A DNA stretch of 16,686 nt, from assembly GCA_905233805.1 (NCBI GenBank), contig CAJOER010000009.1, positions 1-16,686 on the forward strand, read 5' to 3'. The translations under genes were made by a program, and so were the position numbers. Positions within the stretch are counted from its first letter, which is position 1. Every line of letters starts with the position of its first letter. The DNA is from an uncultured Eubacterium sp. Its GTDB lineage: Bacteria > Bacillota > Clostridia > Oscillospirales > Acutalibacteraceae. Below are positions 7,203 through 12,742 of this stretch, piece by piece. A model generated the notes under the pieces. It was given only the letters and a program-made list of their open reading frames with translations, was not told the DNA's origin and did not search any database.

Positions 7203-7223
7203 GAGTCCGGCCACCAGCTCCAA
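7203..7223 (+). pseudogene. tRNA-Thr 3' end relic (T-arm 3' side, acceptor 3' strand, CCA)
   Basis: These 21 nt are identical to 7043-7063 of the intact tRNA-Thr and its first flanking base. No matching D or anticodon arm precedes them within the 140 nt from the intact gene. A terminator-like hairpin follows directly, as for the intact gene. This is either the remains of a tandem tRNA copy or a direct repeat left by an integration event at the tRNA 3' end. Confidence 0.75.
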
Positions 7224-7225
7224 TT

Positions 7226-7256
7226 AATAACGGATACCCTTGCGGTATCCGTTATT
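7226..7256 (+). terminator. Terminator-like hairpin after the tRNA 3' relic
   Basis: AATAACGGATACC (7226-7238) pairs perfectly with GGTATCCGTTATT (7244-7256) around a CTTGC loop, then TTGTTT. The layout and loop resemble the terminator after the intact tRNA (loop CTCGC). Confidence 0.65.
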
Positions 7257-7367
7257 TGTTTAATGCGATGAAAAGATAATAAACACAGACGATTTTGGAA
7301 AAGATGTATAATTGAAAAAATGAATGTTAAAAAATGACAGCATTTTTCACAAAAACAGAATTTTTTA

Positions 7368-7396
7368 TTGACTTTTTTGAAAAACGGGTGTAACCT
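7368..7396 (+). promoter_or_regulatory. Possible promoter of the nitrogen-assimilation operon
   Basis: TTGACT (7368-7373) is a good -35. TAACCT (7391-7396), 17 bp away and preceded by TG, is a weak -10 (3 of 6). If used, transcripts would begin near 7403, just before the first leader hairpin. TGTATAATT around 7305-7313 is an alternative -10 but lacks a -35. No sigma-54 element was seen. Confidence 0.35.
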
Positions 7397-7404
7397 TTAC
7401 TTGT

Positions 7405-7420
7405 AAGGCAAAGGGGTCTT
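7405..7420 (+). promoter_or_regulatory. ANTAR-type antiterminator hairpin, leader copy 1
   Basis: AAGGC (7405-7409) pairs with GTCTT (7416-7420), including one G-U pair, around hexaloop AAAGGG. The loop has A at position 1 and G at position 4, the two bases conserved in RNAs bound by ANTAR-domain regulators. Bases from 7411 on are also the 5' arm of the following terminator hairpin, so the two folds exclude each other. The upstream partner hairpin usual for this motif is not clear here. Confidence 0.6.
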
Positions 7421-7442
7421 TGAGGAAACTCAAGGACCCTTT
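7411..7442 (+). terminator. Terminator-like hairpin, leader copy 1
   Basis: A 14-bp stem (7411-7424 with 7429-7442, two G-U pairs) closes on a GAAA tetraloop (7425-7428). The T run is short (TTTCAATATTT), so it may be a leaky terminator. Confidence 0.55.
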
Positions 7443-7463
7443 CAATATTTACCAAAACATCTT

Positions 7464-7477
7464 AGGCAATGGAGTCT
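7464..7477 (+). promoter_or_regulatory. ANTAR-type antiterminator hairpin, leader copy 2
   Basis: AGGC (7464-7467) pairs with GTCT (7474-7477), with one G-U pair, around hexaloop AATGGA (A1, G4). Bases 7471-7477 are shared with the 5' arm of the second terminator hairpin. The core AGGCAANGGNGTCTTT is common to leader copies 1, 2 and 3. Confidence 0.6.
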
Positions 7478-7502
7478 TTGGGTTTATCTCAAAGACTCTT
7501 TT
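7471..7502 (+). terminator. Terminator-like hairpin, leader copy 2
   Basis: A stem of 10 bp (7471-7480 with 7490-7499, one G-U) extends by a further G-U and G-C pair around TTTAT. It ends in TTTT (7499-7502) followed by ATATTATT. Confidence 0.6.
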
Positions 7503-7504
7503 AT

Positions 7505-7529
7505 ATTATTAAACATCATAGTTAATAAT
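7505..7529 (+). promoter_or_regulatory. AT-rich hairpin just upstream of leader copy 3
   Basis: ATTATTAA (7505-7512) pairs perfectly with TTAATAAT (7522-7529). Its distance (3 nt before the copy 3 antiterminator stem) fits the first hairpin of a two-hairpin ANTAR site. An alternative pairing with one bulge leaves hexaloop ATCATA, which has A1 but not G4. Confidence 0.35.
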
Positions 7530-7532
7530 GTC

Positions 7533-7546
7533 AGGCAATGGCGTCT
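7533..7546 (+). promoter_or_regulatory. ANTAR-type antiterminator hairpin, leader copy 3
   Basis: AGGC (7533-7536) pairs with GTCT (7543-7546) around hexaloop AATGGC (A1, G4). Bases from 7540 on are shared with the third terminator hairpin. It is the last copy before the 59-aa gene. Confidence 0.6.
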
Positions 7547-7572
7547 TTTGTAGCAATACAAAAGGCGCCTTT
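7540..7572 (+). terminator. Terminator-like hairpin, leader copy 3
   Basis: A 13-bp stem (7540-7552 with 7557-7569, one G-U) closes on a GCAA tetraloop (7553-7556), followed by TTTATCTATTT. It ends 11 nt before the ribosome binding site of the next gene. Confidence 0.6.
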
Positions 7573-7594
7573 ATCTATTTCAGGAGGTGGTATT

Positions 7595-7774
7595 ATGAAT
7601 AGTGACAATCAGAGCGGTCAGATTAGTCAGGCAGCAAGAATTAATTTTTGCGGTGAGCCAAAGACAGAACCAGTTTATTCCTTCCCCCGCAAAAGTATTT
7701 ATGATATGGCTTTTTACTGCGGCGATGAGAAGTGGGACGATGAATACAGTCTTAATACTACAACCTGGGACTGA
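7595..7774 (+). CDS. Unknown 59-aa protein between the leader and glnA
   Basis: The true start is ATG 7595, behind AGGAGGTGG (7582-7590). An in-frame ATG at 7538 is rejected because it lies inside the leader hairpins and has no ribosome binding site. I do not recognise the family. The protein is polar and acidic toward its end: an N-terminal Ser/Gln/Asn-rich part (MNSDNQSGQISQAARINF), a basic-hydrophobic centre (VYSFPRKSIYDMAFYC) and an acidic C-terminus (GDEKWDDEYSLNTTTWD). It has two Cys and no signal peptide or membrane span. glnA begins 33 nt downstream with its own strong ribosome binding site, so both share a message. Small proteins next to glnA can modulate glutamine synthetase in other bacteria, but nothing in this sequence identifies it as such. 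Confidence 0.7.
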   Translation: MNSDNQSGQISQAARINFCGEPKTEPVYSFPRKSIYDMAFYCGDEKWDDEYSLNTTTWD

Positions 7775-7807
7775 AAATTAGTTAATTCTATTTAGGAGGA
7801 AAATATA

Positions 7808-9148
7808 ATGAGTATGACAAAGGAACAAATTTTACAGAGCGCAAAAGAAAATAACGTTGAATTCGTAAGGCTTCAGTTTACGGATTTATTCGGCAAAATG
7901 AAGAACGTTGCTATTACAGTGTCGCAGCTTGAAAAGGCGCTTGATAACGACTGTATGTTTGACGGCTCGTCCATCGACGGCTTCGTTCGTATTGACGAAA
8001 GCGATATGTATCTGCACCCCGATTACGATACATGGGCAATCGTGCCTTGGAGAAAGCATGAGAATATTCAGACGGGCAGACTTATCTGCTCGGTATATAA
8101 AGCAGACAATAAAACGCCGTTTGAAGGCGACCCGAGAAACGTTTTAATCAAGGTTATGGAGGAAGCCAGACAGCTTGGATATGGCTTTAACGTCGGTCCC
8201 GAATGTGAATTCTTCCTTTTCAAGCTTGACGAGGACGGTAAACCCACCATTGAGCTTGGCGATGAGGCAGGCTATTTTGACCTTAACCCAATTGACCACG
8301 GCGAAAACTGCCGCCGTGATATCTGTCTTGCGCTTGAAGAAATGGGCTATACCATTGAAGCGTCTCACCACGAGGTTGCACAGGGACAGCACGAAATTGA
8401 CTTCCAGTTCGGCGATGGACTTCTCACTGCTGACAGAGTTATGACTTTTAAGCACGTTGTAAAAACTTATGCAACAAAGCACGGCTTACACGCCACCTTT
8501 ATGCCAAAGCCGATTCACGGTATTAACGGCAGCGGTATGCATACCAATATGAGCCTTTACGATATAAAGACAGGCAAGAATGTGTTTGACGACCCGAACG
8601 GCGAGCTTGGTCTTTCCAAAGAGGCATATTCCTTTATTGCGGGAATTATGGAGCACGTTAAGGGTATTGCGGTATTCTCCAACCCGACGGTTAACTCATA
8701 CAAAAGGCTTGTTCCCGGTTATGAAGCGCCGAGCTATCTCGTCTGGTCAACGTCCAACAGAAGCTGTCTTGTGAGAATTCCCGCTTCAAGAGGTAAAGGC
8801 ACAAGAGTTGAGCTTCGCTGTCCCGACCCGACATGCAATCCCTATCTTGAAATGGCGCTCTGCCTTGCCGCAGGTCTTGACGGTATTAAGAAGGGACTTG
8901 TTCCGAAGCCCAGCTATGATGAAAACGTTTTCGTTCTTTCTGACGAGGAACTGAAAGAGGAAGGCATTGAATGCTTACCCGGTTCACTTGAAGAAGCGAT
9001 AAAGGAAGCCGAAAAAGACCCGTTCATTAAGGAAACCCTCGGCGACCACGTTTACAATAACTACATTGAGGGCAAAAAGCGCGAATGGGACGAATACAGA
9101 ACACAGATAAGTCAGTGGGAAATTGACAGATATATGATTAACCACTAA
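7808..9148 (+). CDS. glnA: Glutamine synthetase, type I-alpha
   Basis: GlnA makes glutamine from glutamate, ammonia and ATP in the cytosol and is the entry point of ammonium. The 446-aa length and the sequence match Bacillus-type GS I-alpha dodecamers. Visible motifs: DGSSIDGF (52-59), metal-binding ECEFF and HEIDFQ segments, the ATP-site block KPIHGINGSGMHTNMSL, the flexible Glu loop region (NPTVNSYKRLVPGYEAP) and NRSCLVRIPA. Arg61 in GFVRIDESDM corresponds to R62, which mediates glutamine feedback inhibition in Firmicute enzymes. The adenylylation Tyr segment of I-beta enzymes is absent, so control is probably by feedback and by the RNA leader. The ribosome binding site AGGAGG lies at 7794-7799. 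Confidence 0.97.
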   Translation: MSMTKEQILQSAKENNVEFVRLQFTDLFGKMKNVAITVSQLEKALDNDCMFDGSSIDGFVRIDESDMYLHPDYDTWAIVPWRKHENIQTGRLICSVYKADNKTPFEGDPRNVLIKVMEEARQLGYGFNVGPECEFFLFKLDEDGKPTIELGDEAGYFDLNPIDHGENCRRDICLALEEMGYTIEASHHEVAQGQHEIDFQFGDGLLTADRVMTFKHVVKTYATKHGLHATFMPKPIHGINGSGMHTNMSLYDIKTGKNVFDDPNGELGLSKEAYSFIAGIMEHVKGIAVFSNPTVNSYKRLVPGYEAPSYLVWSTSNRSCLVRIPASRGKGTRVELRCPDPTCNPYLEMALCLAAGLDGIKKGLVPKPSYDENVFVLSDEELKEEGIECLPGSLEEAIKEAEKDPFIKETLGDHVYNNYIEGKKREWDEYRTQISQWEIDRYMINH

Positions 9149-9171
9149 AGGCTATACAATTTTTATAATTC

Positions 9172-9189
9172 ACTTGCAACGGGGTAGGT
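9172..9189 (+). promoter_or_regulatory. ANTAR-type antiterminator hairpin in the glnA-amt gap (copy 4)
   Basis: ACTTGC (9172-9177) pairs with GTAGGT (9184-9189), with two G-U pairs, around hexaloop AACGGG (A1, G4). The stem bases differ from the three leader copies while loop length, A1/G4 and position against the following terminator are kept. That argues for a conserved fold rather than a simple duplicated repeat. Confidence 0.6.
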
Positions 9190-9229
9190 AGAAAGCTTGC
9201 GGCTATTCATTCTGCTTACCCCGTTCTCT
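9179..9229 (+). terminator. Terminator-like hairpin between glnA and amt
   Basis: A 15-bp stem (9179-9193 with 9210-9224, two G-U pairs) encloses a 16-nt loop with an inner AGC/GCT stem. TTCTCTCTTCC follows in place of a T run. Its 5' arm overlaps the copy 4 antiterminator. Confidence 0.6.
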
Positions 9230-9239
9230 CTTCCTGAAA

Positions 9240-9302
9240 AGGGGGTACTCCCCCTGCCTTTACAACTTCAGACTGCGATAGTATGCCTGATTTGGGGGAG
9301 TA
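9240..9302 (+). promoter_or_regulatory. Alternative GC-rich pairing upstream of amt
   Basis: AGGGGG (9240-9245) can pair locally with CCCCCT (9250-9255) around TACT. Alternatively TACTCCCCC (9246-9254) pairs over 9 bp with GGGGGAGTA (9294-9302), 21 nt before the amt ribosome binding site. The two folds exclude each other. A regulatory role is an inference. Confidence 0.4.
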
Positions 9303-9335
9303 TTCCACAGGAGAGAATATATAGGAGAACAGAAA

Positions 9336-11087
9336 ATGAGTGATTCCATTTTATCCGCTGTTTCAGACAGCGTGTTCGGCGTTTGGTTTTTAATCGGTGC
9401 GGCGCTTGTATTCTTTATGCAGTGCGGCTTTGCCATGGTAGAAAGCGGCTTCACCAGAGCCAAGAACGCCGGAAATATTATTATGAAAAACCTGATGGAT
9501 TTTTGTATCGGCGCAGTGATGTTTATACTGCTCGGTTTCGGACTAATGATGGGCGAGGAATGTCTCGGAGGTCTTATCGGTATGCCGACGCTCGGCGTGT
9601 TTACCGATTATGCACATTTTGACTGGTCCAACTTTGTATTCAACCTTGTGTTCTGCGCAACGGCAGCCACCATCGTCTCAGGCGCAATGGCAGAAAGAAC
9701 AAAATTTTCGGCTTACTGCATTTATTCCGCAGTAATTTCCGCCGTTGTTTACCCCGTTGAAGCAGGATGGATATGGAACGGCGAGGGCTGGCTTGCTAAA
9801 CTCGGCTTCCACGATTTTGCAGGCTCAACGGCTATCCATATGGTCGGCGGTATTGCGGCGTTTATCGGTGCAGCGATGCTCGGACCCCGTATCGGTAAAT
9901 ATAAAGTGGATAAGAAAACGGGCAAAAAAATTGCAAGGGCTATCCCCGGTCACAACCTGACAATCGGTGCGCTTGGCGTATTCATTCTTTGGTTTGGATG
10001 GTACGGATTTAACGGCGCCGCAGCAACAAGTGTAGATTCGCTTGCTTCTATCTTTGTTACAACTACTCTTGCCCCTGCGGTTGCAACGGTAGTCACAATG
10101 ATTTTTACCTGGGTGAAGGACGGAAAGCCCGATGTTTCAATGAGCCTTAACGCCTCGCTTGCAGGCTTGGTAGCGATTACCGCTCCCTGCGATTGCACGG
10201 ACGCGCTCGGCTCCATCATTATCGGTGCCGTTTCGGGTATTCTCGTAGTGGTTGCCGTTGAATTCATTGATAAGAAATTACATATTGACGACCCTGTAGG
10301 CGCTTGCGCTGTACATATGGCAAACGGTATCTGGGGAACCTTCGCAGTCGGTCTGTTTTCTACAGGTGCAGACGGAGTAGGTAAAGGTCTGTTCTACGGC
10401 GGAGGCTTTAAGCAGCTTGGTATTCAGGCGCTCGGTTTTCTTGCAGTTGCAGCATGGACTGTTTGCACGATGCTGATTGTGTTTACGGCTATTAAGAAAT
10501 TCCACGGGCTTCGTGTTTCAGAAGAAGAGGAAATCAAAGGTCTTGATGCCACGGAGCATAACCTTCCGTCAGCATATGCCGACTTTATGCCCGCTATGGC
10601 GGTAGCCACCTCCGCTTCAATGAAGGCAGTGCTGCCCGAGGCGAAAGAGATTGTCGGCGCTCCGATTGAACCCGTTGAAAGAGCCGTACCTGTTGAATCA
10701 TATATTACGAAAAGCAAACCGAAGCTTACAAAACTCGTTATGGTATTCAATCCTGCACGCTTTGAAGCGGTTAAGGACGCGATGAACGATATCGGCGTTA
10801 CGGGTATGACGGTAACTAACGTAATGGGCTGCGGCGTTCAGAAGGGTCACAACATTAAGAAATACCGCGGTGTTGAGATTGAAGAAATGAATCTCAACCC
10901 GAAAATGAAGCTCGAAATGGTAGTTTCCGCTGTTCCCGTTTCAGATGTTGTTGAGGCGGCACGCCGCGTGCTTTACACAGGCAATATCGGCGACGGTAAA
11001 ATCTTCATCTATGAGGTTGACGATGTTGTCAAGGTTCGTACAGGCGAACACGGTTATGACGCATTGCAAGGTGAAGATGATATTTAA
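9336..11087 (+). CDS. Ammonium channel Amt fused to a C-terminal P-II domain
   Basis: The first ~395 residues form an Amt/MEP/Rh channel that carries ammonium across the cell membrane. It has about eleven spans and the twin pore histidines His168 (AGSTAIHMVGG) and His327 (GACAVHMANGIWG). A linker (about 396-460) leads to a P-II (GlnB/GlnK) domain at 462-578: KLVMVFNPARFEAVKDAMND, MGCGVQKGH (the ATP-binding Q-K-G), the T-loop KKYRGVEIEEMNL, TGNIGDGKIF and VRTGE. In free P-II proteins the T-loop plugs Amt according to ATP/ADP and 2-oxoglutarate. Here the plug is covalently attached, so it should act at fixed 1:1 ratio. The T-loop Tyr51 uridylylation site is replaced by Ile515. It follows glnA after a 187-nt gap holding a further control hairpin, with ribosome binding site AGGAG at 9323-9327. 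Confidence 0.92.
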   Translation: MSDSILSAVSDSVFGVWFLIGAALVFFMQCGFAMVESGFTRAKNAGNIIMKNLMDFCIGAVMFILLGFGLMMGEECLGGLIGMPTLGVFTDYAHFDWSNFVFNLVFCATAATIVSGAMAERTKFSAYCIYSAVISAVVYPVEAGWIWNGEGWLAKLGFHDFAGSTAIHMVGGIAAFIGAAMLGPRIGKYKVDKKTGKKIARAIPGHNLTIGALGVFILWFGWYGFNGAAATSVDSLASIFVTTTLAPAVATVVTMIFTWVKDGKPDVSMSLNASLAGLVAITAPCDCTDALGSIIIGAVSGILVVVAVEFIDKKLHIDDPVGACAVHMANGIWGTFAVGLFSTGADGVGKGLFYGGGFKQLGIQALGFLAVAAWTVCTMLIVFTAIKKFHGLRVSEEEEIKGLDATEHNLPSAYADFMPAMAVATSASMKAVLPEAKEIVGAPIEPVERAVPVESYITKSKPKLTKLVMVFNPARFEAVKDAMNDIGVTGMTVTNVMGCGVQKGHNIKKYRGVEIEEMNLNPKMKLEMVVSAVPVSDVVEAARRVLYTGNIGDGKIFIYEVDDVVKVRTGEHGYDALQGEDDI

Positions 11088-11095
11088 GTAATACA

Positions 11096-11114
11096 GGGCG
11101 GATTTATTCCGCCC
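11096..11114 (+). terminator. Short GC-rich hairpin between amt and asnB
   Basis: GGGCGGA (11096-11102) pairs perfectly with TCCGCCC (11108-11114) around TTTAT. No T run follows (ATAAACC), so this is probably a message-stability or weak attenuation element. It has no hexaloop antiterminator partner. Confidence 0.4.
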
Positions 11115-11142
11115 ATAAACCATATAAAAAGGAAGAGAGATT

Positions 11143-12726
11143 ATGTGTTCAATTATGGGATATTGCAGCCCTGAGGCTGATTTAAAAATATTTAAAAAGG
11201 GATTTGCGCGCACGAAGTCGCGCGGACCCGACGACAGCAGAATTGTGGATACGGGGAAAGGACTGCTCGGTTTTCACCGTCTTTCCATCATGGGACTGAC
11301 GCCGTCGGGGATGCAGCCCTTTGAGCGTGACGGAAGCTACGTTGTGTGCAACGGCGAGCTTTACGGTTTTGAAAAAGAACGCGAGCTGCTCAAAGAAAAG
11401 GAATACTCTTTTCAGTCGGACAGCGACTGCGAGATTATTCTTCCGATGTATTTTGAATACAAAACGGATATGTTTGCAAGGCTTGACGCGGAATTTGCCT
11501 GTATTATCTATGACGGCAAAACAGGTGAGTTTATCGCCGCTCGCGACCCTATCGGTATCCGTCCGCTTTATTACGGCTATGACGAAAGCGGCAACATCCT
11601 GTTTGCAAGCGAGGCGAAAAACCTTGTAGGGCTTGCAGAGAAGATTATGCCGTTTCCACCCGGTCATTATTATAAAAATGGTGAATTCATTTGTTACTCT
11701 GATATCGCAAAGGTTGAAAGCGTCTGCGATGACGGCGTGGAAACGGCTTGCGGTGTTATCCGTGATAAACTGACATCAGGCATTAAGAAGCGCCTTGTGT
11801 CCGATGCAAAGGTCGGTTTTCTGCTTTCGGGCGGTCTTGATTCCTCGCTTGTCTGCGCCATAGCAGCAAAGGAAAGCGACAAGCCGATTGAAACCTTCGC
11901 CATCGGTATGAGCGAGGACGCCATTGATTTGAAATATGCAAGGCAGGTTGCCGATTATATCGGCTCACATCATACCGAAATATATATGACGCCCGACGAG
12001 GTTATTTCTTCCCTTGAAGAATTGATAGAGCTTCTCGGAACGTACGATATCACCACCGTACGAGCGAGTATGGGTATGTACCTTTTATGCAAGGCAATCC
12101 ACAAAAAGACGGATATCCGCGTACTTCTTACCGGCGAGATTTCAGATGAGCTGTTCGGCTATAAATATACGGATTTTGCTCCGTCTGCAAGCGCATTCCA
12201 AAAGGAAGCGGAAAAGCGAATCAGAGAACTGCATATGTACGATGTACTTCGTGCAGACCGCTGTATTTCCGTCAACTCGCTTGAAGCAAGAGTACCCTTC
12301 GGCGATTTGGATTTCGTTCGCTATGTAATGAGCCTTGACCCTGAAATAAAAATTAACAAATACGGCAAGGGGAAATATCTTCTGCGCCACGCATTTGAAG
12401 GAATGGGGCTTCTTCCTGATTCTATTCTTTGGCGTGAAAAGGCGGCGTTTTCAGATGCAGTAGGTCATTCTATGGTAGACTACCTCAAGGAATATGCCCA
12501 GAGTCGGTATTCAGACACTGAATTTGAAGAATTAAGGCTCAAATACAGCCACGCACAGCCCTTCACAAAGGAGTCGCTGCTCTATCGAGAGATATTTGAA
12601 AAATACTATCCGGACCAGGCAGAAATGATTGCCGACTTCTGGATGCCGAATAAAGAGTGGGAGGGCTGTGATGTCAACGACCCCTCCGCCCGCGTTCTTT
12701 CCAACTACGGAGAAAGCGGAAAATAA
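11143..12726 (+). CDS. asnB: Asparagine synthetase B, glutamine-hydrolysing
   Basis: AsnB makes asparagine from aspartate, ATP and glutamine. The 527-aa protein has an N-terminal class II glutaminase domain (about 1-185) with the catalytic Cys2 directly after Met1, RGPDD (27-31), GFHRLSIM (43-50), CNGELYG (69-75) and SDCE (94-97). The C-terminal synthetase domain has the ATP pyrophosphatase loop SGGLDSS (229-235), LLTGEISDELFGY and SLEARVPF. It is slightly shorter than E. coli AsnB (554 aa). The gene starts 55 nt after amt, behind GGAAGAGAG. Within this operon it uses glutamine made by GlnA. It has every catalytic element I could check. Confidence 0.95.
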   Translation: MCSIMGYCSPEADLKIFKKGFARTKSRGPDDSRIVDTGKGLLGFHRLSIMGLTPSGMQPFERDGSYVVCNGELYGFEKERELLKEKEYSFQSDSDCEIILPMYFEYKTDMFARLDAEFACIIYDGKTGEFIAARDPIGIRPLYYGYDESGNILFASEAKNLVGLAEKIMPFPPGHYYKNGEFICYSDIAKVESVCDDGVETACGVIRDKLTSGIKKRLVSDAKVGFLLSGGLDSSLVCAIAAKESDKPIETFAIGMSEDAIDLKYARQVADYIGSHHTEIYMTPDEVISSLEELIELLGTYDITTVRASMGMYLLCKAIHKKTDIRVLLTGEISDELFGYKYTDFAPSASAFQKEAEKRIRELHMYDVLRADRCISVNSLEARVPFGDLDFVRYVMSLDPEIKINKYGKGKYLLRHAFEGMGLLPDSILWREKAAFSDAVGHSMVDYLKEYAQSRYSDTEFEELRLKYSHAQPFTKESLLYREIFEKYYPDQAEMIADFWMPNKEWEGCDVNDPSARVLSNYGESGK

Positions 12727-12742
12727 ATGACAGGTGATAGTA

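Noticed and set aside
6884..7223. The two tRNA fragments as halves of one split or intron-containing tRNA
   Set aside because: Their acceptor strands mismatch at two positions, the T-arm 5' strand is absent from both, and an intact tRNA with a strong terminator lies between them.
7405..7572. Triple repeat considered as a small CRISPR or insertion remnant
   Set aside because: Repeats are too short and each is part of a hairpin; spacers are AT-rich and of unequal content, and a regulatory leader explains the layout.
7405..7572. Leader considered as a cyanobacterial-type glutamine riboswitch or a T-box
   Set aside because: No glnA-RNA three-way junction or T-box specifier/AGGGTGG-type T-box sequence is visible; the hexaloop hairpins fit the ANTAR pattern better.
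7538..7594. Longer 78-aa version of the small protein before glnA
   Set aside because: The extra 19 codons lie within the third leader hairpin and have no ribosome binding site; ATG 7595 has AGGAGGTGG in the right place.
11182..11667. 161-aa minus-strand frame over asnB
   Set aside because: It is antisense to the highly conserved glutaminase domain of AsnB and shows no independent motifs.
12734..12742. GTG start for nadE
   Set aside because: It overlaps the probable ribosome binding site (12732-12738), which is correctly spaced for ATG 12743.
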